A stretch of 64,000 nucleotides of DNA from Candidatus Enterococcus moelleringii (GCF_017377575.1 NZ_JAFREM010000012.1:124001-188000), one strand, 5' to 3'; counted from the stretch's first letter, positions 8,437-17,046 are shown. The notes: a model not told the origin generated them from the letters alone. Numbers and translations are program-made.

Positions 8437-9936
8437 ATGTATCTACTAGGAATCGACATCGGGACCTCATCCTGTAAGGCAGCCTTGTTTGAGCTTGACG
8501 GTCAGGTGGTGGCACAAGCCAGTGAAAGCTACCCGATATTTTATCCCCACGAAGGCTGGGTTGAACAAAATCCAGAAGACTGGTGGCGAGCAGTTTGTAA
8601 AGCAACAAAGCAGTTGATGCAGCAGACGCAGCTTGATCCTAATCAGATTGCCGGGATTGGTGTGGCTGGTCAAAGCTGGTCAGCTATTCCACTATCTGCT
8701 GAAGGGAAAGTTTTAGGCAATACGCCGATTTGGATGGATACCCGAGCAAATGACATTTGCCAGGAGCTTGATCAAATCATCGGTGAGGAAGCGTTGTTTG
8801 AATTAAGCGGAAATCCCTTGCAGCCAGCCTACACCTTGCCGAAAATCTTATGGTACAAAAAACATTTACCAGAGATGTATCAAAAAATCGACAAAATCCT
8901 GCAATCCAATAGTTACATTGTCTATCAGCTGACTGGTGTGATCTCCCAGGATGTATCCCAAGGTTACGGGTATCAGTGCTTTGATATGCATCAAGGGACT
9001 TTTGATCAGACGGTTTGCGATGAAGTTGGACTGGATATGAATATGCTGCCGGAAATGTATGCTTGCCACGAGGTTGTTGGGATGGTGACGAAAGAAGCGG
9101 CGCAGCAATGTGGTTTGGCCGAAGGAATTCCAGTGGTAGCAGGTGGATTGGATTCCGCGTGCGGAGCTTTGGGAACCGGAGCGATCCACGATGGCGAAAC
9201 GCAGGAGCAGGGTGGACAGGCTGGCGGGATGAGTATTTGCTTGGATAGTTACAAAGCCGATCCTCGCTTGATTCTCAGTATGCATGTAGTTTCTGGAAAA
9301 TGGCTGCTGCAAGGGGGAACGGTTGGTGGTGGCGGTGTATTGAATTGGCTGGAAAAACATCTCGGTTATCAGGAACGCCAGCTGGCTGCCGAAAACCAGA
9401 CCAGCAGCTTTGAAGAGCTGTGTTTGCTGGCGGAAAAAGTGAATCCTGGTTCAGACGGCGTGATTTTTCTGCCTTATATGGCTGGCGAGCGATCCCCGAT
9501 TTGGAACCCGCAGGCCAAAGGAGTTTATTATGGTCTTGATTTCAGTAAAACCAAAGGTCATCTGATCCGAGCGAGCTTAGAAGGTGTTGCTTATTCCTTG
9601 AAGCATAATTTGGACATCGCTGAAGCAGCGGGTGCAAAGGTTACGTTACTGCGGGCGATGGGTGGTGCGGCGAATAGTCATTTGTGGACGCAAATAAAGA
9701 GTGATGTGACAGGTAAAGAGATGCGCGTTGTGAACACCGACACGACTACTACGTTGGGCGCAGCTTTATTGGCTGGGGTAGGTACTGGCATTTATCGAGA
9801 TTTTGAAGAGGCGGTGAACAAAACTGTGACTTATGGCCGAAGTCATTTGCCGAATGCTGAACTAGCTGAGGTATACCAAGCGGGCTATCGAAATTACTTG
9901 GCCATCTATGAAGGACTGCGTGGGTTGATGCGTTAA
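8437..9936 (+). CDS. Second FGGY carbohydrate kinase, xylulokinase-like
   Basis: 499-residue FGGY kinase. GIDIGTSSCKAA at residues 5-16 is the N-terminal phosphate loop, GGLDSACGALGTG holds the catalytic aspartate, and GGAANSHLW with TTTLGAALLAG forms the ATP site. It differs from the upstream kinase: the sugar-contact motif is GVAGQSWSAI instead of GQMHS, and an extra glycine-rich segment (QEQGGQAGGMS) follows the catalytic loop. It is therefore probably not redundant and may phosphorylate another ketose or polyol. It begins after a 103-base gap with a weak hairpin, so it could be read from the operon or separately. A terminator follows. Confidence 0.8.
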   Translation: MYLLGIDIGTSSCKAALFELDGQVVAQASESYPIFYPHEGWVEQNPEDWWRAVCKATKQLMQQTQLDPNQIAGIGVAGQSWSAIPLSAEGKVLGNTPIWMDTRANDICQELDQIIGEEALFELSGNPLQPAYTLPKILWYKKHLPEMYQKIDKILQSNSYIVYQLTGVISQDVSQGYGYQCFDMHQGTFDQTVCDEVGLDMNMLPEMYACHEVVGMVTKEAAQQCGLAEGIPVVAGGLDSACGALGTGAIHDGETQEQGGQAGGMSICLDSYKADPRLILSMHVVSGKWLLQGGTVGGGGVLNWLEKHLGYQERQLAAENQTSSFEELCLLAEKVNPGSDGVIFLPYMAGERSPIWNPQAKGVYYGLDFSKTKGHLIRASLEGVAYSLKHNLDIAEAAGAKVTLLRAMGGAANSHLWTQIKSDVTGKEMRVVNTDTTTTLGAALLAGVGTGIYRDFEEAVNKTVTYGRSHLPNAELAEVYQAGYRNYLAIYEGLRGLMR

Positions 9937-9940
9937 ACTT

Positions 9941-9968
9941 GCTGAGAGAATTTTTCTCAGCTTTTTTG
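9941..9968 (+). terminator. Rho-independent terminator ending the sugar operon
   Basis: GCTGAGAGAA pairs with TTCTCAGC around a T-rich loop and runs into six T. It closes the 961-9936 operon. Confidence 0.85.
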
Positions 9969-9990
9969 TTACTATCAATCCGTATAGCTC

Positions 9991-10018
9991 ATAATTAAAT
10001 TATGTAAACAAAACCTCC
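9991..10018. repeat. 28-bp direct repeat, copy 1
   Basis: This stretch matches 14572-14599 at 24 of 28 positions and contains the 15-base identity ATTATGTAAACAAAA. The two copies have the same orientation and bracket the methionine region. The function is unknown. Confidence 0.55.
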
Positions 10019-10212
10019 GCTGGCACACTTTTGAAAACAATATTCTGAAAATCTGATTACTCTCAATGAAAATTTTGTGGTAAAATCATTTTGGTAGCAG
10101 TTTTCTGCTTCTTTCAAATAGTCTGAGAAGAAATTGCGTCTCTAGACCGAGGTGAGAGACTAAGTGAACATGCTACACTCTTTATATAGGAAGAGATAGG
10201 GAGGAAAACGAA

Positions 10213-10455
10213 ATGGAACATGTAGAACACGGAATGGAGTATGCTGCAGCTGAGGACAAATTGGCGCAAGCTGCCACTAAAGTTCGTTGTAAGCAAGCGA
10301 AAATTTCAGCAGTCGCTTCCATGGCTGTTGCCTTAGCAAGTTTTAATGTGGATGGGTTAGCCCACAGCACACTTGGACCTGTCGTAATTGCCGGTGGGGT
10401 TGCATACGGCTGCGCAAACATTTATTTAGCCAAAAAGTACAGCAACAAATTGTAA
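10213..10455 (+). CDS. Small glycine-rich membrane protein, unknown function
   Basis: 80-residue protein with a good ribosome binding site (GGGAGG, 8 bases before ATG). Residues 1-32 are charged and contain VEHGMEYAAAEDKLAQAA. Residues about 30-72 are hydrophobic with two possible helices separated by NVDGLAHSTLG, and the second has small-residue spacing (GPVVIAGGVAYGCANIY). The C-terminus is basic (KKYSNKL). No family is recognised. It stands alone between the sugar operon and the methionine operon, and shares a convergent terminator with the latter. A bacteriocin-like or stress-type membrane peptide is possible but unsupported. Confidence 0.6.
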   Translation: MEHVEHGMEYAAAEDKLAQAATKVRCKQAKISAVASMAVALASFNVDGLAHSTLGPVVIAGGVAYGCANIYLAKKYSNKL

Positions 10456-10487
10456 TTGCCATTATATCAGTTCAACTTATTTTGAAA

Positions 10488-10526
10488 CATCCCAGCGAAA
10501 AGTTCAATTCGCCAGGATGTTTTTTT
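10488..10526. terminator. Bidirectional terminator between small ORF and trans-sulfuration gene
   Basis: CATCCCAGCGAA and TTCGCCAGGATG form a stem with one two-base internal mismatch. T-runs lie on the right (seven T) and A-rich sequence on the left, so it can stop convergent transcripts from both sides. Confidence 0.7.
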
Positions 10527-11633
10527 CTATTGCGTAGCTTTTTCCAACGCCTGACGCAAATCCGTAATTAAATCATCAGCATCCTCAATCCCAATCGACA
10601 GCCGCAGCAAATTATCCGTCAGTCCGTAGGATTCCCGCAGCTCTTGCGGAATTTCTGCATGGGTTTGCGTAGTGGGGTAGGTTACCAAACTTTCCACACT
10701 GCCTAAGCTTTCCGCAAAGGTGAACAACTCCAGCGCAGACAGAACGACAGGCACCTGATCCGCTGAGTGCAGTTTTATACTGATCATACTGCCCCGACCA
10801 GGATAAAAAACTTCTTTAATTCCCGGCTCGCTTTCTAGATATGCCGCCAGCTCCCGAGTATTATCCTGCTGCTGCAGAACCCGCAGTTTCAAGGTCTTCA
10901 ATCCGCGGATTAACAGCCAACAGTCAAAAGGTGCTAAAACGGCACCGGTAGTATTCAAGCTGTATGCTAACTTTTCGCCAAGTTTCTCGGAATTGGTAAT
11001 TACTGCTCCCGCCAGCAGATCGTTATGACCGCCCAAAAATTTAGTCGCTGAATGAACCACAATATCCGCGCCTAAGTCCAACGGCTTTTGCAAGATCGGC
11101 GTATAAAAGGTGTTATCGACAATTAACAAAGCGTCGCAGGCTTTCGTTAACACCCGCACCTCCAAAATATCCACCTCCGTCATCAAGGGATTCGTAGGTG
11201 TTTCCAGGAAAACTGCGGCAATTTCAGGATTAATTTTTTCAGCTAAATCCTCCAAGGTGTCAAAATAATCAAAGTGGTACTTGCCTTGCTGGGACAATGC
11301 ATTGAAATAACGATAGCTGCCGCCATAAAGATCGCGGGAAACTAAAAAGCGGCTGCCGCAAGGAAACAGCTCGAACACCAATTGAATCGCGCTCATGCCA
11401 GAACTAGTAGCAAAGCCAAAGCGGCCATTTTCCGAACGCGCCACAGCATCCTGAACAATTTGCCTCGTTGGATTGGCCGTGCGGGTGTAATCAAAGCCGG
11501 TACTTTGCCCCAACTCAGGGTGCGCGTAAGTAGTAGAAAGATAGATCGGCGGATTCACCGCGCCGGTGTGTTCTTCAGAGTGATTGCCGATTTGGGCTAA
11601 ATAAGTTGCTTCTTGCCAGTTAGTTCTAGACAT
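10527..11633 (-). CDS. Trans-sulfuration PLP enzyme (cystathionine gamma-synthase / beta-lyase family)
   Basis: 368-residue Cys/Met-metabolism PLP enzyme. The cofactor lysine is Lys198 in HSATKFLGGHND. SSGMSAIQ near 78-85 binds the PLP phosphate, and FDYTRTANPTR near 47-57 is the family's N-terminal signature. These enzymes make or cleave cystathionine between cysteine and homocysteine in methionine synthesis, and the sequence alone does not separate synthase from lyase. The start at 11633 was chosen over one 8 codons earlier because GAGGAGG sits 7 bases upstream. It overlaps the lysR stop by 8 bases, so both are one transcript under the methionine T-box. Confidence 0.9.
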   Translation of the reverse strand: MSRTNWQEATYLAQIGNHSEEHTGAVNPPIYLSTTYAHPELGQSTGFDYTRTANPTRQIVQDAVARSENGRFGFATSSGMSAIQLVFELFPCGSRFLVSRDLYGGSYRYFNALSQQGKYHFDYFDTLEDLAEKINPEIAAVFLETPTNPLMTEVDILEVRVLTKACDALLIVDNTFYTPILQKPLDLGADIVVHSATKFLGGHNDLLAGAVITNSEKLGEKLAYSLNTTGAVLAPFDCWLLIRGLKTLKLRVLQQQDNTRELAAYLESEPGIKEVFYPGRGSMISIKLHSADQVPVVLSALELFTFAESLGSVESLVTYPTTQTHAEIPQELRESYGLTDNLLRLSIGIEDADDLITDLRQALEKATQ

Positions 11634-12564
11634 GTGCTTCCTCCTCAATAGGTGCAAATCCGTAATCGCGGATGTGCTTTTTCAATGTGTTCAAATAATG
11701 TTCTCCCAGCGGTGACAGATAGCTGCGCTGATACTTGATCCAGCCGATTTCCATCCGGTCGGGAATATCCAGCGGAATCGCCACGATACTGTCATCGTTC
11801 AGCTCGCTGCTGATGATACCGGTGCTGAAGGTGTAGCCGTTCAAGCCCACCATCAAATTGAAAATCGTCGCCCGGTCGCTGACTTTGATGTGCTTCTTGT
11901 AGGGACGCGTGCTCAAAATTTCTTCCGAGAAATAAAAGGAGTTGCTGTTGCCTTGTTCAAAGGACAGATAGGGCAGGTCCGCCAAATCCTCCAGGGTGAC
12001 CTCAACTTTTGCTGCTAGCGGATTGTCCTTACTGATAAAAATATGAGGTGCTGCGAAAAAGAGGGTAGAAAAGACCAAATTTTTCTCGGCAAACAGTTTT
12101 TCCAGCACCTTGCGATTGAAATCGTTCAAATACAAAATCCCAATCTCGCTGCGAAAGCTGGCCACATCCTCTAAAATATTTTGCGTCTCGGTTTCTCTTA
12201 AAGTAAATTGATAGCTGTCATCCTGGTAGGCTTCGATAAATTCCACAAAAGCGTGCACCGCAAAGGCGTAATGCTGGGATGAGATCGACAAGCGGGAGTC
12301 GCGCTTATTAGCATTTTTGTAGCGCTTCTCCAGCAAATCCACCTGATCGGTCACTTGCTTGGCATAGGTCAAAAATTCCCGACCTTCTTCTGTCAAGGAA
12401 ACCCCCAGCTTGCTGCGGTGGAGAATGCGGATGCCCATTTCGTTTTCCAACTCCTTGATGGCATTGGACAGGGTGGGTTGGGACAAATACAAACATTTTG
12501 CTGCTTCGTTAATTGAGCCGATTTCGGCAATTTTTTCTAAATACTCCAGTTGTTGAATTCGCAT
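11626..12564 (-). CDS. LysR-family regulator of methionine/cysteine metabolism
   Basis: 312-residue LysR regulator. The N-terminal winged HTH at residues 1-60 includes AAKCLYLSQPTLSNAIKELE, and the C-terminal co-inducer domain covers about 90-300. The start at 12564 has AAGGAGG 9 bases upstream; an in-frame ATG 15 codons earlier lacks a site. It lies directly behind a T-box leader and overlaps the trans-sulfuration gene, so uncharged tRNA controls synthesis of the regulator and the enzyme together. It may activate other sulfur amino acid genes in trans. Its targets are not visible here. Confidence 0.88.
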   Translation of the reverse strand: MRIQQLEYLEKIAEIGSINEAAKCLYLSQPTLSNAIKELENEMGIRILHRSKLGVSLTEEGREFLTYAKQVTDQVDLLEKRYKNANKRDSRLSISSQHYAFAVHAFVEFIEAYQDDSYQFTLRETETQNILEDVASFRSEIGILYLNDFNRKVLEKLFAEKNLVFSTLFFAAPHIFISKDNPLAAKVEVTLEDLADLPYLSFEQGNSNSFYFSEEILSTRPYKKHIKVSDRATIFNLMVGLNGYTFSTGIISSELNDDSIVAIPLDIPDRMEIGWIKYQRSYLSPLGEHYLNTLKKHIRDYGFAPIEEEAHV

Positions 12565-12604
12565 CGCTATGCGCCTCCTTATTTTGTTCAGATAGTTTTC
12601 TGAG

Positions 12605-12892
12605 CACAAAAAAAGTCCTTTTTCTCATTACAAGAAAAAGGACGAATGAATTCGTGTTACCACCTTTGTTTGCTACAGCTTCACAGCTATAGCCTTAGCC
12701 AGTACGAGCGTTCGCTGATACTGCGTTGCGATATCGGGCACCTCCGTCAGCAGCTCATCCATCACTCACCGCTGAATGCTCAAAGACCATTTTCCAAACG
12801 TTTGCCATTACTCCTTTTCACCAACCGGAGCTCTCTGTTAAATGGGTTGCTATTTGTACTCTTCTTTTCGACGCATCTTATTATTGTTGTTT
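12605..12892 (-). ncRNA. T-box riboswitch, probable methionine specifier
   Basis: Reading the - strand, stem I contains AGAGAGCTCCGG and GGTTGGTG, then GGAAAATGGTCTTTGAGC with ATG (12790-12788) at the specifier position. AAAGGTGGTAACACG at about 12668-12653 is the T-box sequence that binds the tRNA acceptor end in the antiterminator. A terminator hairpin, GTCCTTTTTCT with its complement, and eight T lie at 12643-12607. Uncharged tRNA-Met should stabilise the antiterminator and allow expression of lysR and the trans-sulfuration gene. The ATG specifier assignment is by alignment to typical leaders from memory, but it agrees with the genes controlled. Confidence 0.85.
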
Positions 12893-12921
12893 ACTATAGC
12901 TAACTTTTTCTCATCTGTCAA
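12893..12921 (-). promoter_or_regulatory. Promoter of the methionine T-box operon
   Basis: A perfect -35 TTGACA at 12921-12916 and a -10 TATAGT at 12898-12893 are separated by 17 bases and placed just before the T-box leader. Confidence 0.85.
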
Positions 12922-13051
12922 CAAATTTTCTCATTATATTATCATCTAGGTTATAGGGATTCGTTGCAACTGGTTATAAAAATTTACAGTTAGTCAATCA
13001 CTCAGATGCATGATAAAGTTCAATTTATAAACATTTCAGGAGGAAAAATAC

Positions 13052-13111
13052 ATGCAGAAACTAGCCAACAATCAAAAAGGGGAGGTCCAGCTAAATGATT
13101 CCCAACAATAA
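13052..13111 (+). CDS. 19-codon leader ORF ahead of metF
   Basis: ATG with a strong AGGAGG 9 bases upstream opens a 19-codon frame (beginning MQKLANNQ) that ends inside the first codons of metF, in a different frame. It could be a leader peptide coupled to metF, or the leftover 5' end of a deleted upstream gene such as a methionine synthase. It is too short for a family assignment. Confidence 0.35.
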   Translation: MQKLANNQKGEVQLNDSQQ

Positions 13112-13973
13112 CGGCGCAACCTTGTCCTTTGAAGTCTTTCCCCCCACGTCAAAATCGTCCATCGACAGTTTATACCATTCGCTGAGCCAGATGGAGGACT
13201 TGGCACCGGAATTTATCAGCGTTACCTGCAGCAATCAGCAGCTGTCACTCACCGACAGCACCGTCAAAATTGCTCAGCATATTCAGCAGCAGCACCAAGT
13301 TCCCAGCATTGTTCATTTAACCGCGGCGTATTTGAACAAAGGGGAGGTGGATGACATTCTTGAAGTCCTGCGGCAGAAAAATATCCGGAACATCCTGGCT
13401 TTGCGAGGGGATATTTTGCCAGACAAGCCTAGAGGAACCGATTTTCAGTATGCCAGCGATCTGATTTCTTATATTAAGGGGCAGGATGACCGCTTTTCGA
13501 TTTCGGCAGCTTGTTATCCGGAAGGCCATCCTGAATCGGACAATACGGTGGCGGATATCCATCATTTGAGAGAGAAGATCCAAGCCGGTGCAGATCAGCT
13601 GGTGACTCAAATGTTTTTCGACAACGAGTCATTTTACCAATTTCAGGAAAAATGCCAGTTGGCCGGGATTGATGTACCGATTTTAGCCGGGATCATGCCG
13701 GTCATCAACAAACGCCAAGCCGAACGAATCATTCGCACCGCCGATATTCAACTGCCGCGAAAATTCCTGGCAATTTTAGACAAATACGGCGACAATCCGG
13801 TAGCGCTTAAGGATGCCGGCACAGCATATGCCATCGATCAGATTGTTGACCTGGTTACACAAGGCGCCGCTGGAATTCATCTGTATACTATGAACAAGGC
13901 TGAGACTGCACGAAGGATTTATACCGCGACCAATTCGTTGTTTGGGATACAGGAAACTGTCGAAATATCATAA
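13095..13973 (+). CDS. metF: Methylenetetrahydrofolate reductase
   Basis: 292-residue FAD-dependent enzyme of normal MetF length. SFEVFPPTS near the N-terminus carries the conserved glutamate, ALRGD around residue 100 and QMFFDNESFYQF around 180 are family motifs, and GIMPVINKRQ follows. It reduces 5,10-methylene-THF to 5-methyl-THF for homocysteine methylation to methionine. It starts with GGGGAGG 9 bases before ATG, inside a 19-codon ORF. It diverges from the T-box methionine operon about 200 bases away, but no methionine synthase gene is adjacent, which is unusual for this pathway. Confidence 0.93.
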   Translation: MIPNNNGATLSFEVFPPTSKSSIDSLYHSLSQMEDLAPEFISVTCSNQQLSLTDSTVKIAQHIQQQHQVPSIVHLTAAYLNKGEVDDILEVLRQKNIRNILALRGDILPDKPRGTDFQYASDLISYIKGQDDRFSISAACYPEGHPESDNTVADIHHLREKIQAGADQLVTQMFFDNESFYQFQEKCQLAGIDVPILAGIMPVINKRQAERIIRTADIQLPRKFLAILDKYGDNPVALKDAGTAYAIDQIVDLVTQGAAGIHLYTMNKAETARRIYTATNSLFGIQETVEIS

Positions 13974-13978
13974 GAGAA

Positions 13979-14016
13979 AAACTCAGGAGGACAAATTTTT
14001 GCTTCCTGAGTTTTTT
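13979..14016 (+). terminator. Rho-independent terminator after metF
   Basis: AACTCAGGAG pairs with CTTCCTGAGTT with one offset around a 12-base loop, followed by six T. Confidence 0.85.
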
Positions 14017-14214
14017 GCGTGCTTGATAGGAACGTATGTTTTTGTTTAGCAGAATCTAACGAACCAGTCGCAAAACTTTCTGACTTTACTGAAGATTCTT
14101 ATGATCATTTGTTAACTCAAATAGATTGTCTAACTACTTAGAAACCTTAATCTGATGGGATTTGTGAGAACAAGAGACCATCTGAAGACCTTATTTGATC
14201 TATCAACTCAGTTT

Positions 14215-14250
14215 CATCTTTCTAAAAAATGTACGTTTTTCGGAAAGATG
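14215..14250. other. dif-like Xer recombination site A
   Basis: A 36-bp palindrome: outer arms CATCTTTC and GAAAGATG are perfect inverted repeats, followed inward by A-rich and T-rich blocks around a central TGTACG. Related sequences occur at 22499-22534 and 32312-32347. Its position about 550 bases upstream of xerS, on the same side, recalls the streptococcal arrangement where the dif site adjoins xerS. On the reverse strand the arm reads TCTTTCCGAAAAA, which resembles the streptococcal dif arm as I remember it. Assignment is by structure, repetition and location. Confidence 0.6.
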
Positions 14251-14571
14251 GGTATAATGAATTGTATAGATCAGCCGCAATTAATGGATATAGGTTAAAA
14301 ATGGTCAAATTTGTGGGTTTTCACGGGTTTAGCTATGTCCGTTCAGTTGCTGCACTTTTTGTGACAATTTTTAGCATTTTTTCGATTTTTTGTGTGCTTC
14401 ATGCGCCGGACTTGTACAGTTGATCTCTGGCCGGCTGGCGAGTTGCTGCAGGAATCAACGACAAAACTAAAAGCGTTAGGAATTTTTTTGAGGTGTTTTG
14501 AAGGTCTGATTTTGATCCATTTGGTGATTTTGGTTCAGCTGCTTGGCTGATTTATCCAGTCGTGGCTTTCT

Positions 14572-14599
14572 ATAATTGTATTATGTAAACAAAATCCCC
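14572..14599. repeat. 28-bp direct repeat, copy 2
   Basis: Matches 9991-10018 at 24 of 28 positions, including ATTATGTAAACAAAA. It lies 113 bases before the xerS promoter. Confidence 0.55.
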
Positions 14600-14711
14600 A
14601 TCATTCTGAAAAGATAAGTTTTTTCAGAAACATAAAATAACATTTAAAACCCTTATCACCTCTCCTTTTCCGCTCCGTTTAGGCGTTTTGGAAAAATAAA
14701 ATAAAAACTAG

Positions 14712-14740
14712 TTGACAAATCGGTCTATACCCTCTATTAT
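14712..14740 (+). promoter_or_regulatory. Promoter of xerS
   Basis: TTGACA at 14712-14717 and TATTAT at 14735-14740 with 17-base spacing, about 60 bases before the xerS start. Confidence 0.8.
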
Positions 14741-14800
14741 TATGTTAAGGGGTTCTCCCCCTATTATTCAAAAATTGGTACATACAGGAAGGTGATTTTT

Positions 14801-15898
14801 ATGTCCAAAGAAAAAGCCAACGAAAAAATTGATCAACTTCTTGCGCACATGCCCTCATTCATCCATGAGTTCGTTGAAATAAAAATTGCTGATGAATATT
14901 CCCCCAACACGATTTTGGAATATTTAAAAAATTATCAGCAATTCTTTCAATGGTTGATCCAGCACGATCATGTGCCTGAAAAAGAAATGAACGTAATCGC
15001 ACCCTCCTCTTTAGATAAATTGCAGCTGCGGACCGCTACCCAGTACAAGTCTTATCTATTGAGACGCAAAAAACAAAACACCCGCCAATTGAATCAAGAC
15101 GGGTCAAAAAAGCTATCCAGCGAAACCTTGTCGAAAGTAACCATTCAGCGGAATATCACAGCTTTAAAGGTCCTGTTCAAATATCTAGCGGAAAGCTCCA
15201 ATAATATTCAAAACAAGCCCTACTTGACTCACGACATCATGCGGGAAATTGCTAACGTCTCTGATCGCCGCACCCTGCAGTCTCGAGCGGACACGATTGA
15301 AGACAAGCTGTTCTTAGGCGACGAAACCGAGAAATACTTGGAATACATTCGCGATATCTATCCCGAAACCCTTTCGCCTCAAGCCATGAAGTTTTACCGC
15401 CGGGATTCTGAACGGGATTTAGCTATCAACGCTTTGATGCTGGCTTCCGGCCTGCGTTTATCTGAGGTTGTCAGCATCGACGTGAATGAAATCAACTTTG
15501 AACAAAATCGTGTTACTGTTATTCGCAAAGGAAACAAAACCGATTCCGTCCGAATCGCCGCTTTTGCCATGGAATATCTGGCTAACTATCAAGCCATTCG
15601 TGAGGAACGCTACCATCCAGATAAATACGAACCGGCCTTCTTCCTTTCCATCAGCAAAGGCAAAGCCAAACGCATCACCGGCTCCGCCATCGAAAAAATG
15701 GTAGAAAAATATTCCGCCAGTTTCAAAGTTCGCGTCACCCCCCATAAGCTGCGGCATACTCTAGCAACCAGACTTTACCAGCAAACCAACAACCTGGTAC
15801 TGACTGCACAGCAGCTGGGACATAGCTCGACAACGACAACTACCTTGTACACGCATATTGAAAACGATAAGACGACGGATGCGTTGAATTCGTTGTAA
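14801..15898 (+). CDS. xerS: XerS-type tyrosine recombinase
   Basis: 365-residue site-specific recombinase of the single-protein XerS type found in streptococci and relatives (usually about 356 residues). An N-terminal SAM-like core-binding domain spans about 20-160, including ILEYLKNYQQFFQWL. The catalytic domain follows: Arg219 in GLRLSEV, His315 and Arg318 in HKLRHTLATRL, His341 in LGHSS, and the nucleophile Tyr350 in TLYTHI. All catalytic residues are present. It resolves chromosome dimers at dif. The start at 14801 has AAGGTGAT upstream; one 3 codons earlier is worse placed. A decayed copy of its 3' end lies at 22268. Confidence 0.92.
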   Translation: MSKEKANEKIDQLLAHMPSFIHEFVEIKIADEYSPNTILEYLKNYQQFFQWLIQHDHVPEKEMNVIAPSSLDKLQLRTATQYKSYLLRRKKQNTRQLNQDGSKKLSSETLSKVTIQRNITALKVLFKYLAESSNNIQNKPYLTHDIMREIANVSDRRTLQSRADTIEDKLFLGDETEKYLEYIRDIYPETLSPQAMKFYRRDSERDLAINALMLASGLRLSEVVSIDVNEINFEQNRVTVIRKGNKTDSVRIAAFAMEYLANYQAIREERYHPDKYEPAFFLSISKGKAKRITGSAIEKMVEKYSASFKVRVTPHKLRHTLATRLYQQTNNLVLTAQQLGHSSTTTTTLYTHIENDKTTDALNSL

Positions 15899-15899
15899 A

Positions 15900-15949
15900 A
15901 AAAGAAGATAAGCGATGTGCGAACAAGCACATTAGCTTATCTTTTTTGC
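15900..15949 (+). terminator. Palindromic terminator after xerS
   Basis: AAGATAAGCGATGTGC pairs with GCACATTAGCTTATCTT and is followed by a T-run. It belongs to a family of similar hairpins in the window (22432, 44072, 44897 and 59828). The copy behind the xerS fossil shows that the terminator was duplicated with the gene. Confidence 0.85.
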
Positions 15950-16046
15950 TGAGGGTGAACAAGTAAAAATACTTCGTGACCTTGGTGAAAAATGTACTCT
16001 AAACCATACTGAGATTTCCAAATCAGCTATATGCTTCAATTTATTC

Positions 16047-16916
16047 TCAATCTAACTTATCCTTGTTTTCAAACAGGAAATCGATAAAGATTTTACTGGC
16101 AATTGGCAAGTTGATCTTCTCTTTGTAACCGATAGCCACCGTTCGGGAAATCGGCGGATCAGTTGGTCGCATAACCAGATCGTAATTCGTACGCTGTAAC
16201 ACCAAGTCTGCTAAGATACTGACACCTAATCCAGCCTCCACCATCGTCATGATCGCATAATCATCATGAATAGTGAACTTGATATTTGGTCTTGTGTTGC
16301 AGGATTTAAAAGCCTCCAAGGGCTCACTGTAATGACCTTCCTCCAGCAAAATGAAGGGACTATCTGCCAAATCAGCAAGTTTAATTCTTTTATTAGCAGC
16401 CATTGGATGGTCACGGGGCAAAATAACCGACATGGCCCCTTCTTTAATTTTTCTTGTCTCGATTCCAGTAACCGCCTCCGGATTGATAAAACCAAAGTCC
16501 ACCGAACCATTTTTGATCCATTCATGAATAGAACTGTAATCACCTTGATGAAGAACGAATTGGATATTAGGGTATAAGTCCTGAAATTCTTTCATAAGCG
16601 GCGGCAGCCAGTGGACAGTAATACTTGAAATCGCACCGATTCGGATGATTCCCGTGTCCAACCCTCGTATTTCGTTGGCACGCTCCTTCATAGCACGATA
16701 TTGCAGCAGCATTCGCTCGATAAAAGGATACAGAGATTTACCTTCCTCGGTTAACCTAACACCTGTTCGTGAACGATAAAGCAGTTTGAAGTCCAGTTCA
16801 TCTTCCAATGAAGCAATCATTTGACTGACGGCTGACTGAGTATAGCCTAATACAGCAGCGGCTTTTGTGAAGCTGTTCAGCTCAAGAATTTTTTGCAATA
16901 CAGCATATCGATCCAT
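16047..16916 (-). CDS. LysR-family regulator, probably of the adjacent LysE exporter
   Basis: 289-residue LysR protein. The HTH at residues about 4-60 includes AAAVLGYTQSAVSQMIASLE, and the effector domain runs from about 90. The start at 16916 was preferred over a GTG four codons earlier because AAAGGTGA lies at proper distance. It diverges from a 54-codon ORF and a LysE-type exporter, and an 8-7-8 inverted repeat sits in the shared control region. The usual role is activation of the exporter by its amino acid or toxic substrate; that pairing is inferred from position. Confidence 0.85.
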   Translation of the reverse strand: MDRYAVLQKILELNSFTKAAAVLGYTQSAVSQMIASLEDELDFKLLYRSRTGVRLTEEGKSLYPFIERMLLQYRAMKERANEIRGLDTGIIRIGAISSITVHWLPPLMKEFQDLYPNIQFVLHQGDYSSIHEWIKNGSVDFGFINPEAVTGIETRKIKEGAMSVILPRDHPMAANKRIKLADLADSPFILLEEGHYSEPLEAFKSCNTRPNIKFTIHDDYAIMTMVEAGLGVSILADLVLQRTNYDLVMRPTDPPISRTVAIGYKEKINLPIASKIFIDFLFENKDKLD

Positions 16917-16934
16917 CTGACAAATCACCTTTCC

Positions 16935-16957
16935 TAATCTTTAGATGAAAAAGATTA
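16935..16957. promoter_or_regulatory. Probable LysR operator
   Basis: TAATCTTT and AAAGATTA form a perfect inverted repeat with a 7-base spacer, matching the LysR-type interrupted dyad. It lies 19 bases upstream of the lysR start, between the divergent genes. Confidence 0.6.
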
Positions 16958-17046
16958 ATTTTACTAATCTATCCATTCATCATACAATCAAAAAAAGAGG
17001 AAAACAAGTAGTCATTTCTGAGATTGCTCAAGAGGGAGTTTTTTAA

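Larger units (their letters stand above)
14017..14711. other. Gene-poor region upstream of xerS
   Basis: About 700 bases with no convincing gene. It holds the dif-like palindrome at 14215-14250 and the second copy of the 28-bp direct repeat at 14572-14599. A 64-codon ORF at 14229-14423 overlaps the palindrome, lacks a ribosome binding site and was not accepted. Confidence 0.6.

Noticed and set aside
8866-9360. 164-codon - strand ORF inside the second kinase
   Set aside because: It is a shadow of a well-supported FGGY kinase frame.
12646-12903. 85-codon + strand ORF
   Set aside because: It lies wholly in the T-box leader and its promoter on the opposite strand.
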